DNA from: an uncultured Paraprevotella sp.
Lineage (GTDB): Bacteria > Bacteroidota > Bacteroidia > Bacteroidales > Bacteroidaceae
Assembly: GCA_900546665.1 (NCBI GenBank)
Contig: URDY01000023.1
Location: 1 to 45,055, forward strand
Reading direction: 5' to 3'
DNA length: 45,055 bases
Shown: positions 8,813 through 17,564 of the stretch, piece by piece
How positions within the stretch are numbered: position 1 is the first letter of the stretch
Layout of the letters: every line of letters starts with the position of its first letter
Notes under the pieces: model-generated
The model's database searches: none
What the model was told of the DNA's origin: nothing
What the model saw: the letters and a program-made list of their open reading frames with translations, nothing else
Translations under genes and position numbers: made by a program

Positions 8813-9439
8813 TCAGAGATGACAGAAGAAAGAGACAAACATCGGCATGCTGACATCCAGCAGTATACCGTGGAAGATGGCTACCGGAATCACCTCAGGA
8901 CCCGAAAAGCGGGTGATGACAGGGAGAACCACATCCATGGAATTGACTCCCGCAGCCGTTATCGGCGCCAGACGACCGAAATATTTCCGGAACAGCGGCG
9001 CGCCCACCAGCGACATCATCTCACGGAAAATATTGGCCAGCAAGGCAATCGTACCCAACTCGGTAGCCAGTTTGATACCCATGCTGGCTTCTTTCAGCTG
9101 CACAATCAGCACGGAAGACAATGAATAATAGGCAAAACCGCTGCCTACCGCCATACAGTCGAACACACTCCAGCGCGTCAGCAGAAAACTGGCCAGAGCC
9201 GAGAATACCAGTGTGCCGACAATAGTGGAAAGCGGAATCAGCAACACCCGCCAGTTGAGCTGGCTGACCAGAGATTTCAGATTGACACCGGAACCGATAC
9301 TGATGCCGACCTGGAAAATCAGAACGTATAATACGTACAGCGAAACATGATCGCCCGTAAGCAGTTCCGGTCTTAAACCGGCTACACCAAGCAGACCACC
9401 CAAAACAAATACCGCAACAACCAAAAGACTACTTTTCAT
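8813..9439 (-). CDS. LysO-family exporter, C-terminal (large) subunit
   Basis: 208 residues with about six hydrophobic helices, matching the C-terminal part of LysO/YbjE-type lysine exporters (DUF340). Characteristic stretches are FQVGISIGSG, GSGFAYYSLSSVLI, LGTIALLANIFREM and ITAAGVNSMDVVLPVI. LysO proteins export L-lysine or toxic analogues. In this organism the transporter is encoded by two genes overlapping by 11 bp, and this one should pair with the 94-residue subunit in the inner membrane. Substrate is inferred from the family only. Confidence 0.85.
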   Translation of the reverse strand: MKSSLLVVAVFVLGGLLGVAGLRPELLTGDHVSLYVLYVLIFQVGISIGSGVNLKSLVSQLNWRVLLIPLSTIVGTLVFSALASFLLTRWSVFDCMAVGSGFAYYSLSSVLIVQLKEASMGIKLATELGTIALLANIFREMMSLVGAPLFRKYFGRLAPITAAGVNSMDVVLPVITRFSGPEVIPVAIFHGILLDVSMPMFVSFFCHL

Positions 9440-9713
9440 CCTGACCTCCTTTCTTGAAAAACAAATGACTAACTAACGCCAGTACCAGCAGACTGCCTGC
9501 CAGACCGGCGGCAGCAAGCACAAATGCCTGCCAACCGAACTCACCCAGATTCTGAATAAGTTCGCGGTCGGAACCAATCTTCAGACCAAAAATAAACAGC
9601 AACAGCAGAATGGTAAGAAAAATACTTTTCTCAACCTTCTTCAACTCCTTGACTGCACGAAACCGATAGCCAATGAGCACGCCCACCAACATGATACCTA
9701 TAATAGAAAACAT
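9429..9713 (-). CDS. LysO-family exporter, N-terminal (small) subunit
   Basis: 94 residues with three hydrophobic helices, corresponding to the N-terminal domain of fused LysO proteins (IGIMLVGVLIGYRFR, then FLTILLLLFIFGLKIGSD). The stop overlaps the start of the larger subunit by 11 bp, so translation is coupled. The gene is preceded by a long leader of about 345 nt with hairpins and a terminator-like structure. Confidence 0.85.
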   Translation of the reverse strand: MFSIIGIMLVGVLIGYRFRAVKELKKVEKSIFLTILLLLFIFGLKIGSDRELIQNLGEFGWQAFVLAAAGLAGSLLVLALVSHLFFKKGGQDEK

Positions 9714-9833
9714 GATTTTCCGTTTTTAATCCGTAAAACAATAATTACCCTTGTTCGCATCAGTTGTTTCCGACCGTACCGGATGACACAGCCACTGAAA
9801 ACCGTACCGTCCTGACGACCCGGAGAACCGTTG

Positions 9834-10058
9834 AAAAAACGTGAGGAACACCTATACAGGTTTTCTCCACAGGAGAAAATCCATATACGCATTGACCCTC
9901 GCTAAAAAGAAAAGGAAATAATAATTCTACGAAATAAAACCGCTGTACCAATGGGCACAGACCTGAGCAAAGTCAGACCGCGAAGAGCTCCGCTGCCTTG
10001 CTTCATTCAAATCATATATAGACATACTTCTCATTGATACACCTGAATTTAATAATTG
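9834..10058 (-). promoter_or_regulatory. Structured 5' leader of the lysO-type operon, with attenuator-like terminator and possible 35-codon leader ORF
   Basis: From the expected transcript start near 10058 the minus-strand RNA can form three structures. Hairpin 1 is AGCAAGGCAG with CTGACTTTGCT (9966-10002). Hairpin 2 is CUGUGCC-CAUU-GGUACAG (9943-9960). Hairpin 3 is GGATTTTCTCC with GGAGAAAACC (9859-9882), extended by a GCGAGG/CCTCAC outer stem and followed by six U (9839-9834), which looks like an intrinsic terminator about 120 nt before the start codon. A 35-codon ORF (10034 to 9927) spans the first two hairpins. This fits attenuation or a metabolite-sensing leader. I could not match it to a known riboswitch class. 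Confidence 0.5.
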
Positions 10059-10064
10059 ACTATG

Positions 10065-10072
10065 CAAAGATA
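10065..10072 (-). promoter_or_regulatory. -7 promoter element of the lysO-type operon
   Basis: Read on the minus strand this is TATCTTTG, an exact TAnnTTTG match. It lies just downstream of the RND operon terminator and about 350 bp upstream of the small LysO subunit, which implies a long leader transcript. Confidence 0.65.
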
Positions 10073-10085
10073 ATACTTTAAAATA

Positions 10086-10115
10086 CAGCCGCCAAATCTC
10101 ACGATCCGGCGGCTG
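10086..10115 (-). terminator. Terminator of the RND efflux gene train
   Basis: The perfect 8-bp stem CAGCCGCC / GGCGGCTG encloses a 14-nt loop, about 50 bp after the stop of the second RND pump. On the minus strand it is followed by TATTTTAAAG. It is the first strong terminator-like hairpin found on that strand after the NVEALA promoter near 24941. Confidence 0.75.
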
Positions 10116-10163
10116 ACATTTTTATATTAATTTAATTTATTTTAAGTAGCAAGAGGGCGTTTA

Positions 10164-13100
10164 CTATTCCCATGATACCGTCTGACGCTTCAACGGCATG
10201 AATATGGGCATGACGAAGATCAGCGCCAGAATGGAAAACAGCAGACCGCCCGACGTGCCGATGGCAAAGGAGAACCAGAACGCCTCCTCCTGACCGTCCC
10301 AAAGGAACGGCACCAGACCGAGCACAGTGGACAGCGTGGTCAGAAACACGGGAATGATCTTGTGGTTGTAAGCCTTGACGTAAAGCTGCGACAAGGCCCG
10401 TCCGTGACCGGCAGCCCGTTGCTGGTTGTATTCGTTGATGATGTAAATGCCGGCGTTCACCACCAGACCGCTGAGCAGCACCAGCGAAGCAAAACCGCCT
10501 GTCCCGAATTTGACGCCCGAGAAGTAGAACGTCAGGAAGGTGCCGATGAACGACACGGGAATGAGCGTAATGATGACAAAAGGCAGACGGAGCGATTCGA
10601 ACAGGATGGCGCACATGAAATAGATCACCAGCACGATAACCAGAATCAGCCAGTATTGGGTACCTTCGTCCTGATACCAGTTGGGCGTGGTGTTCAGACA
10701 GCGGTAGCCTACCGGAAAACCGGCATTCAGCTCTTCCGTCAGCTCTTCTATGTAGTTGGCCGTATAGTTATAGGATCCCAGCACGTTGAAAGCCACTCTC
10801 AGCACATACTCCTGGTTTTTCTTGGGGATGCTGTTCTTGGCCTCACGCCTGTTCATCTCCATGAATGACGGCAGCCACACGTTCCCGCCGGGCGTCCTGA
10901 CCTGAGTGTGCTCCATGTCCCACACATCGAAACGGTCGGTCTGTGCGGAGCGCAGGCTGATCTCAGTACGCATGAACTCATCCTCATACGGCTCTTCTAT
11001 CTCCACACCCGACAGGATCTCACCGAGCGAGGCGTGCATGGCCGCCGGTGTCTGGCCGTAAAGGGCAAAGTTGCGTGGTGAATAGACCATGTAGAGTTCG
11101 TCCTCCTGACGTTCGAAACCCGGTGTCTCGATCACGACATCCATCACACGGTGGTTCTGGCGGAGCCGTGCGCAGATATCCTCGGCATAACGGTACAGCA
11201 CGTTATAGTTGTAACCGGCTATCTCGATCCGGTTCGAACGGTACTGCAGGTTGAGCGAATTGCTGAATCCGCGCTCACTCACGCCTGACGTGCTCCAGTC
11301 CGCCCCGCCGATGGAAATGACCTTGCCGATCACCTTGCTTTCGAGCACATAGGGAAACGACGTGTCACGGAATTCGTCCTTGAACTCCACCGTCACGGTA
11401 GCGCCCCACCATTCCACTTTCGTTTCGAAACGCCTGATCTGGTCAAACTGCGTGAGGAAGTTCTCCAGTATCTGCACTTTCTCATTGAGTTCGTGTACAC
11501 TGCCTCCCAACGGCATCTGCGCACGGATGAGCAGTTTCATCTCCTCTTCTTCCCTGGCATAGGTATTCCCGTCCAGCGAACCGGCAAACAGCCTCATCGT
11601 ACCGCCCAACGCCAGACTCAGCGGCTCCTTCAGTTTCTGCTGGAAGAAACGGGAACCGAAAGTCGCGTTGTAAGCCTTCTCGTACCAGGTTTCCGGCGCT
11701 TTCTCCTGATAATACACCTGTTCCTTTCCCCAGTGGTCGGGCAAGGCATGGATGGGGATACCGAAAGCCAGTATCAGCAACACGTAATAAATCCATTTGT
11801 GTTTCTGCGTGAACCCGATATAGCGGTTATAGAAACGGCTCCACTTCACCAGACGCAACGAACGGCTGACCTGCCGCACGGGCATGCGGCTGCTGTAACC
11901 GAACTGCGTCACCAGGGCCGGTACGAAGAACAGGGCCACCAGCAGAGCCACCGTCAGGTTGATGATGATGATCCACGAAAAGTCGTAAAGGTCGCGCTGG
12001 ATATACTCAGGCATGAAGAACACGATCACCAGTGAGCCTATGGTGGTCAGCAAGGCGGCCAGGATGGCCAGAAACGCCTTGCGGTTATGGTAGTAGCTGT
12101 AGTGGTCCACCATGACGATGGCCGCATCGATGATCAGTCCGAGCGACACGGTGATGCCGGCCAGCGAGAAGGTATGCAGGCGCATGTCGAACACATAATA
12201 GGCCATCACGGCCATCAGGATATTGGCAGCCAGCGTAATGGCGATGATGGACAGATACTTCCAGCTCCGCCGCACCAGCCAGACAAAAGTCAGCAGGATG
12301 GCCAGCGACATGAGCGTGCGGGTAATCAGTGTCTCCAGTTCCGACTGCTTTTCCTTGGCGGCATCATAGGTAAGGGTCAGATACAGGCCGTCACGCAGTC
12401 CGGGTTTCAGTTCCTCAATCTTCTGCCTGATCTGCCGGGAGAGTTCAATCTCGTTGGCATCGGCATCCACGATGATATTCATGTAGATGGTGTTCAGGCC
12501 GTTCACCCTGAAATAACGGCCGGGCAGCCTGTCCTTGTATTCAAACGTGGCCAGGTCGTTCAGGTAGATGATTTTCCCGTCCACCGTTTTCAGCGGCATT
12601 TCCCCGATCTGGCGCGCAAAGCGCGATGTTTTCAGGTACAGGGTGACACGGCTTTCCTCCCCGTCGGTGTCGGGATACATCACGTCCCCCACGATGTCGG
12701 ACTTGCCGATAAAGCTCCTGATGCCGTCGGCCACGTCCGCCACGGTCAGCCCGTAATTGGCCACGACCAGCGGATCGTAAGTGATCTCCAGATATTTGGA
12801 CGTGCCGCCGGTCACTTCCACCTTGCGGACATCTTCCCAGGCCCGCACCACCGGCTCCACGTTCTTTTCCATATACTCCTTGATCTGCTCGTCCTTCAGG
12901 CTGGAGTTGACCTGATAGGTCAGCAGCGTCCTCACCGTGTTTTCCTGCCGGCCCTCTTCCTCGTTCACCACCTCGCCGCCGGAAAGCACCGGATAGGACA
13001 CGCCCTCAGGCAGTTTTTTCCTCACCTGTTTCAGGAGGGAGGAGATCTCGAATTTCACGGCCGACACATCCGCCTCCTTCTTCAGCACCACGGTCACGCG

Positions 13101-13379
13101 GCCCGAACCGAAATTGGACAGCGAGGAAACCTCGGCCACTCCCTTCACGGCCGACACCAGTCCCTCGATCCGCGAAGTCACTTCCTGCTCCACCACCTTG
13201 GGCGAAGCATTCCGCCAGCCGTAGCTGATGGTCAGCGTCTTGCCCTGACGCGGGCGCGGCGAAGAACCGACATCCACCAGCGGAATCAGGGCCGCCCCGA
13301 TAATCATCAGGATGATCATGGTGAGCAGCAGGCTGAACGGCGAGATACGGTCTAATATATTGGTATGCTTCCGATTCAT
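10164..13379 (-). CDS. RND-family efflux/export permease, second pump subunit
   Basis: A 1071-residue inner-membrane proton-driven pump of the AcrB/CzcA class. It has an N-terminal TM helix (about 12-35), a large periplasmic porter domain, the helix bundle near 355-500, a second periplasmic loop, and a C-terminal bundle ending in LALIFVMPIFMPLK. The TM4 proton-relay segment reads LGLIIDAAIVMVDH, with D418 followed by A419 where AcrB has two aspartates. This single-Asp pattern is like CusA/CzcA pumps. The ATG overlaps the stop of the first pump gene by four bases (ATGA), suggesting a two-pump complex. Substrate is not predictable. It is the last gene before the terminator at 10086. Confidence 0.92.
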   Translation of the reverse strand: MNRKHTNILDRISPFSLLLTMIILMIIGAALIPLVDVGSSPRPRQGKTLTISYGWRNASPKVVEQEVTSRIEGLVSAVKGVAEVSSLSNFGSGRVTVVLKKEADVSAVKFEISSLLKQVRKKLPEGVSYPVLSGGEVVNEEEGRQENTVRTLLTYQVNSSLKDEQIKEYMEKNVEPVVRAWEDVRKVEVTGGTSKYLEITYDPLVVANYGLTVADVADGIRSFIGKSDIVGDVMYPDTDGEESRVTLYLKTSRFARQIGEMPLKTVDGKIIYLNDLATFEYKDRLPGRYFRVNGLNTIYMNIIVDADANEIELSRQIRQKIEELKPGLRDGLYLTLTYDAAKEKQSELETLITRTLMSLAILLTFVWLVRRSWKYLSIIAITLAANILMAVMAYYVFDMRLHTFSLAGITVSLGLIIDAAIVMVDHYSYYHNRKAFLAILAALLTTIGSLVIVFFMPEYIQRDLYDFSWIIIINLTVALLVALFFVPALVTQFGYSSRMPVRQVSRSLRLVKWSRFYNRYIGFTQKHKWIYYVLLILAFGIPIHALPDHWGKEQVYYQEKAPETWYEKAYNATFGSRFFQQKLKEPLSLALGGTMRLFAGSLDGNTYAREEEEMKLLIRAQMPLGGSVHELNEKVQILENFLTQFDQIRRFETKVEWWGATVTVEFKDEFRDTSFPYVLESKVIGKVISIGGADWSTSGVSERGFSNSLNLQYRSNRIEIAGYNYNVLYRYAEDICARLRQNHRVMDVVIETPGFERQEDELYMVYSPRNFALYGQTPAAMHASLGEILSGVEIEEPYEDEFMRTEISLRSAQTDRFDVWDMEHTQVRTPGGNVWLPSFMEMNRREAKNSIPKKNQEYVLRVAFNVLGSYNYTANYIEELTEELNAGFPVGYRCLNTTPNWYQDEGTQYWLILVIVLVIYFMCAILFESLRLPFVIITLIPVSFIGTFLTFYFSGVKFGTGGFASLVLLSGLVVNAGIYIINEYNQQRAAGHGRALSQLYVKAYNHKIIPVFLTTLSTVLGLVPFLWDGQEEAFWFSFAIGTSGGLLFSILALIFVMPIFMPLKRQTVSWE

Positions 13380-16300
13380 TTTCTTTTCCTGTATATCACA
13401 TAATAAAACAACGGAATGAAGAACAGGCTCACCAGCGTACCGGCTATCATGCCGACAATCAGGGTGAGCGAAAGCGGGAACTGCAACGCCGATCCCATGT
13501 CACCCCGGCTGAGGAACGGCAGGATGGCCAGTATGGTGGTCAGCGAAGTCATGATGATCGGTCGCAGACGGCTGTGTCCGCCCCGCCAGATAGCTCCCAG
13601 CACGGAACAGCCTTCCGCCCGCAGCCGGTTCATCGTGTCGACTTTCAGAATGGAGTCGTTGATGATGATACCGCTCATCACCACGATACCGATCATGGAC
13701 ATGATGTTCAGCGACTCGCCCATGAGCCACAGCACGAGGAACACCCAGAACACGTCGATCACGATCTCCGACAGAATAAGCAGCGGCTGGACAATGCTTT
13801 CGAACTGTGCCGCCAGGATGAAATACAGCAGGGCGACCGCCACGGACAGCACCAGTACAAGTTCCCAGATCATCTCGCGGCTGGAATAGTAGTTGCCGGA
13901 GAAAGAGGCGGAATAACGCGGGTCGGTCTTCACGAAGTGTTCCGTAAAGTCCACCACCTGTTCCACCGTCCGGTCATCGGCCTCTATCCGGACCGGATAA
14001 TAGTCGCCGCCGTTGCCCGAATACAGGCGTTTGAAATCCTCGCCCTGCGTCTCCTGCACCAGATAGCTCAACGGAATCTCTACTCCTTCTGTGTTGCGCA
14101 CCGTGTTCTGCAGCAGTTTCCGTCCGTCCACGTCCGGCTCACCGATAATGACCGGCAGCGAGCGGGCACCTTCGTTGATGGCATACACTTCGTTCTGGTT
14201 CACCAGCATCTTCAGCCGGTCGAGCAGCGTGGCATACGGCACATGATACAATGCCATCTGCTCCGTGTCGGCCATATACTGTATGTTGCGGTCGGACACG
14301 ACAGGCTGTATGGCCAGATCCGGGAAATGCCGCGAGAGCGTATCGAGGAACGCGCGTGCCTGCCTGACATCCGGCCGGCCGCCGTCCTGGCGCTGCAGAC
14401 GGATTTCGAGGTCCGGCTCCTCGCTGGAGAATATCAGGTCGAAGATATTGCCTGACACGCCGAAATCCACCGTTCCGCGGGGATAGTGGGCTTTCATGTA
14501 AGCCTTGATGTCGTGTTCCACCTGACGGAGCGTCTCGCCGTCCTCGGTCTGAAAATACACCACGGCCTCCGAAGTCGTCAGGTCCTCCGTATGCGAAAGG
14601 ACAAAGTCCTGCACGCCGATCATGGACGTTGACGTCTGGATGCGGCTGTCCACCTGCTTCAGGATCTCGCCTACCCTGCGGTCGTTCTCGTCGACGGAGA
14701 TTCCCGCGTTCCAGTCTATCTTTATCAGGGCGTCGCGGTGCTCCATATACGGCAGACGCTCTTTCTCCAGATGGCCGTAGATCAGGAATATGGCCGGTAT
14801 GGCCGCCAGAAAGGCCAGGATGCTCTTCACCGGATGGCGCAGCACCCATCTGATTCCTTTCTCATAGGGCGCATAAAAATCAAAATGGAACTTGCGGTCG
14901 AGGATATCGCCGTCCGGACTGACCGTCCGTTTCTTATACAACACCATAAAATATACCGGGATGACCAGCACGGCCACAAAGAGCGAGGCGAAAAGGGCTA
15001 TCGTCACGCCCATGGCCTGGTCGTAAAACAGCGCGCCGGCTATGCCGCTCAGAAAAATCAGCGGCACGAATACCGAACAGGTGGTCAGCACGGAACTCAG
15101 CATGGGCGTAAACACCTCATTGGTGCCTTTCACGATGGCGTCCAGCAATGTCCTTCCCTGCCGCCACCGCTGCATGATATTGTCGACGACGATGATGGAG
15201 TTGTCCACGATCATGCCCACTCCCAGAATCAGACCGGACAGCGAGATGATATTGAGCGAAATGCCCAACAGATGGAAACTCAGCAGCGTCAGGATCAGCG
15301 AAAGCGGGATGGTGATGATGATCAGCAACGGCAGCCGCCAGTCTTTCATGAAAAGGAACAGCACCAGACAGGCCAGCAGGGCACCCACATAAAGGTTCTG
15401 CTTCAGGTTGTCGATGGAATAAGTCAGCAGGCTGGTCTGGTCACGGGTCAGGTCGAAATTGATGTCAGGATACTCCTTTCTCAGGTCCTCCACCAGTCTG
15501 GTGATGCTCGCCTGCAGGTCCTCCATCTGCGCGTCGTTCTGCTTGATCACCGCCATGGTCACGGCATTATGCCGGCCATGCCTTACCAGACCGACCCTCG
15601 AAGCCAGTTTCTCCTCTATCCGGCACAGGTCCTTGAGTTGCACCAGTCTTCCCTCGTGGTTGATATAGATGTTCTCGATATCCTCTTTGGTGAGCAGCTG
15701 CGAGTCGAAATGGATGTTGTAGCGGTAAAGCCCGTCCACCACCGAGAGCGCCCCCAGCGTGATATTGTTGGCCTGTATGGCTTTCGAAAGGGTTTCCACA
15801 TCCATTCCCATGGAAAGCAACTTGTCCTCGTCGGGGATACAGATGATTTCCGCCCCCGTCGTGCCGGACAGGTCCACCATGGCCGTCTGCGGAAGCTGTT
15901 CGATACGTTTGCTGACGATGTTGCGCGCGAACTCGCCCAACTGCGAAAACCGCATGCCGGCGCGGGGCAGGCTGCCGTCCTTGCCGGAAGGTTCATCCTT
16001 GAGCGAGAGGTCGAGATAGAAGGCCGGAATATCCATGGCGCTGGCCTTGATCACCTTGGGTCTTTCCAGTTCCTTGGGCATGTGGGTCATGGCCCGGTCT
16101 ATCTTTTCGTTCACTTCTATGAAGAGCAGGTCGATACGGCTGCCCGGCTCAAACGACAGGTAGATCGTGCCGGCATCCATCTTCGATTCGCTGTGTATGT
16201 CCTTCAGTCCGGCCACCTGCATCAGCTGGTTGCGCAGCGGCGTGACCACCCTGGTGTCGACCTCATGCACCGAGGCGCCCGGACAGGTCACCTGCACCGT

Positions 16301-16432
16301 GATTTGCGGGATGTCAATGTCCGGCATCAGGGATACGGGAATATATTTGAATGAGATACAGCCGATGACGATAAAGGCGATGAGGCACATTGTCACGGCA
16401 ATCGGCCGTCTGATCAGATTGCGTACTATCAT
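13376..16432 (-). CDS. RND-family efflux/export permease, first pump subunit
   Basis: 1018 residues, the AcrB/MdtB family size. The opening LIRRPIAVTMCLIAFIVIG (TM1), the porter-domain start PDIDIPQITVQVTCPGAS, a TM bundle near 345-500 and a C-terminal bundle ending in LVSLFFIPLFYYVIYRKRK are all present. The TM4 segment GVGMIVDNSIIVVDN carries D410 but N411 instead of the usual second aspartate. One base separates its start from the adaptor gene and it overlaps the next pump gene by four bases. Two different pumps sharing one adaptor recall MdtB/MdtC heteromers, so I infer a mixed trimer or alternative pumps. It sits in the same gene train as the NVEALA peptide genes. Confidence 0.94.
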   Translation of the reverse strand: MIVRNLIRRPIAVTMCLIAFIVIGCISFKYIPVSLMPDIDIPQITVQVTCPGASVHEVDTRVVTPLRNQLMQVAGLKDIHSESKMDAGTIYLSFEPGSRIDLLFIEVNEKIDRAMTHMPKELERPKVIKASAMDIPAFYLDLSLKDEPSGKDGSLPRAGMRFSQLGEFARNIVSKRIEQLPQTAMVDLSGTTGAEIICIPDEDKLLSMGMDVETLSKAIQANNITLGALSVVDGLYRYNIHFDSQLLTKEDIENIYINHEGRLVQLKDLCRIEEKLASRVGLVRHGRHNAVTMAVIKQNDAQMEDLQASITRLVEDLRKEYPDINFDLTRDQTSLLTYSIDNLKQNLYVGALLACLVLFLFMKDWRLPLLIIITIPLSLILTLLSFHLLGISLNIISLSGLILGVGMIVDNSIIVVDNIMQRWRQGRTLLDAIVKGTNEVFTPMLSSVLTTCSVFVPLIFLSGIAGALFYDQAMGVTIALFASLFVAVLVIPVYFMVLYKKRTVSPDGDILDRKFHFDFYAPYEKGIRWVLRHPVKSILAFLAAIPAIFLIYGHLEKERLPYMEHRDALIKIDWNAGISVDENDRRVGEILKQVDSRIQTSTSMIGVQDFVLSHTEDLTTSEAVVYFQTEDGETLRQVEHDIKAYMKAHYPRGTVDFGVSGNIFDLIFSSEEPDLEIRLQRQDGGRPDVRQARAFLDTLSRHFPDLAIQPVVSDRNIQYMADTEQMALYHVPYATLLDRLKMLVNQNEVYAINEGARSLPVIIGEPDVDGRKLLQNTVRNTEGVEIPLSYLVQETQGEDFKRLYSGNGGDYYPVRIEADDRTVEQVVDFTEHFVKTDPRYSASFSGNYYSSREMIWELVLVLSVAVALLYFILAAQFESIVQPLLILSEIVIDVFWVFLVLWLMGESLNIMSMIGIVVMSGIIINDSILKVDTMNRLRAEGCSVLGAIWRGGHSRLRPIIMTSLTTILAILPFLSRGDMGSALQFPLSLTLIVGMIAGTLVSLFFIPLFYYVIYRKRK

Positions 16433-16433
16433 C

Positions 16434-17564
16434 TTACTCTCCTTTTTGCGTTTCGGACTGTGCTTTCTTGCGGCGCGGAATCACCTCCGTACCGTCGGCC
16501 AGGTTCAGGTTGCCTGACGTAATGACCACGTCGCCGTCGGCGATAGTGGTTTCTTTGCGTTCGCATCCGGTGACGGCATACGAACTGATGTTGGCATACA
16601 CCACGTCCACATACGTCCATACGGCACGGCCTTCCTGGTAACGGAACAGGACATGGTAGCCGTCACGCATCACCACGGCATCCTTCGGAACCACGAACAT
16701 GTCCGGCACGGACTTGTCGATGACCACCTTCACGTTCATGCCTTCCATCAGCAGGCCGCCACGGTTACGGATACGCGCCCGGACCATGACCTGTCCTTTC
16801 TCGTCGATGGACGGATTGATCTCCACCACGCGTCCTGCAAAGACCTCGTTCTCCCTTACGAAAGGCGATACCGTCACGTGCTGTCCGATCCCCACCGACT
16901 GGAGTTCGGCCTCCAGGATGCTGAATTCCACATCGAATGAGGAGTCGTCTATCAGCGTGCAGAATTTCTCCTTCGGCTGCTGGTAAAGCTTGCAGTCCAT
17001 GTCAGCCACCCTGCCGCTGAAAGGCGCGTGCAGGTCGCAGCGTTCCAGATTCAGCCGGGCCGTCTGCAAGGCGTATTCGGCAGCCGTATAGCCCGACGTG
17101 ATCTTCGCCCGTCGGAGGATCTGCTCCGGCACGTTCTCCTGCCCGTCGTCATAACCCTGTCCGATCAGTTTGTCCACAAGCTCCACCCGTGCCTTCTCCA
17201 TATCCTGTTCCGCTTTCTCCAGTTCCCTTTTGGCGTCGCATTTGTCCACGGAAGCCAGCAGGTCACCTTTTTTCACGGCCGTACCGTTTTTCACGTAAAT
17301 GGCGTGCAGCACGCCGCCGGTCGGCATGGCCAGTTCGCTCTTGGCGACGGCCCGCAGCTTGCCGTTGCATTTGATCTGCTTGTTGAACACCACCTTATGC
17401 AGTACCATGGTATCCACGAAGTTCTCATTCAGTTTCTGCACGGTGGTCTCCATGGTCTGGCTCTCCCCGTCTTCGTTTCCAGTCTTGTCTTTACAGCCGC
17501 ACAAGGCTCCGCATACCGTCAGCCATACCATTCCGGCTCCTATAATCCGTCTCATATCTGTCAT
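16434..17564 (-). CDS. Periplasmic adaptor (membrane fusion protein) of the RND system
   Basis: 376 residues of the HlyD/AcrA class. The N-terminus has a signal sequence with lipobox CGC (C24), so it is a lipid-anchored adaptor. It then has the barrel-sandwich/lipoyl half GGVLHAIYVKNGTAVKKGDLLA, a helical hairpin (about 105-165), the second lipoyl half LHAPFSGRVADMD, a beta-barrel domain, and a membrane-proximal domain with a VPKDAVVMRDG turn. It links the RND pumps to TolC. The ATG overlaps the TolC stop by one base (TGATG) and the pump gene starts one base after its stop. Confidence 0.92.
   Translation of the reverse strand: MTDMRRIIGAGMVWLTVCGALCGCKDKTGNEDGESQTMETTVQKLNENFVDTMVLHKVVFNKQIKCNGKLRAVAKSELAMPTGGVLHAIYVKNGTAVKKGDLLASVDKCDAKRELEKAEQDMEKARVELVDKLIGQGYDDGQENVPEQILRRAKITSGYTAAEYALQTARLNLERCDLHAPFSGRVADMDCKLYQQPKEKFCTLIDDSSFDVEFSILEAELQSVGIGQHVTVSPFVRENEVFAGRVVEINPSIDEKGQVMVRARIRNRGGLLMEGMNVKVVIDKSVPDMFVVPKDAVVMRDGYHVLFRYQEGRAVWTYVDVVYANISSYAVTGCERKETTIADGDVVITSGNLNLADGTEVIPRRKKAQSETQKGE

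Noticed and set aside
9698..9951. Minus-strand ORFs of 63-64 codons in the lysO leader
   Set aside because: They overlap hairpins and the terminator-like element and show no recognisable features. Only the 35-codon frame is mentioned, and only as a possibility.
9834..10058. 6S-like RNA or lysine riboswitch
   Set aside because: Neither the long-hairpin-with-bubble of 6S RNA nor the conserved core of the lysine riboswitch could be recognised by eye; left as an unclassified leader.
12087..13355. 422-codon plus-strand ORF opposite an RND pump; similar long ORFs at 4948-6255, 14738-16354 and 38028-39227
   Set aside because: His/Gln/Arg-rich antisense shadows of well-identified genes.
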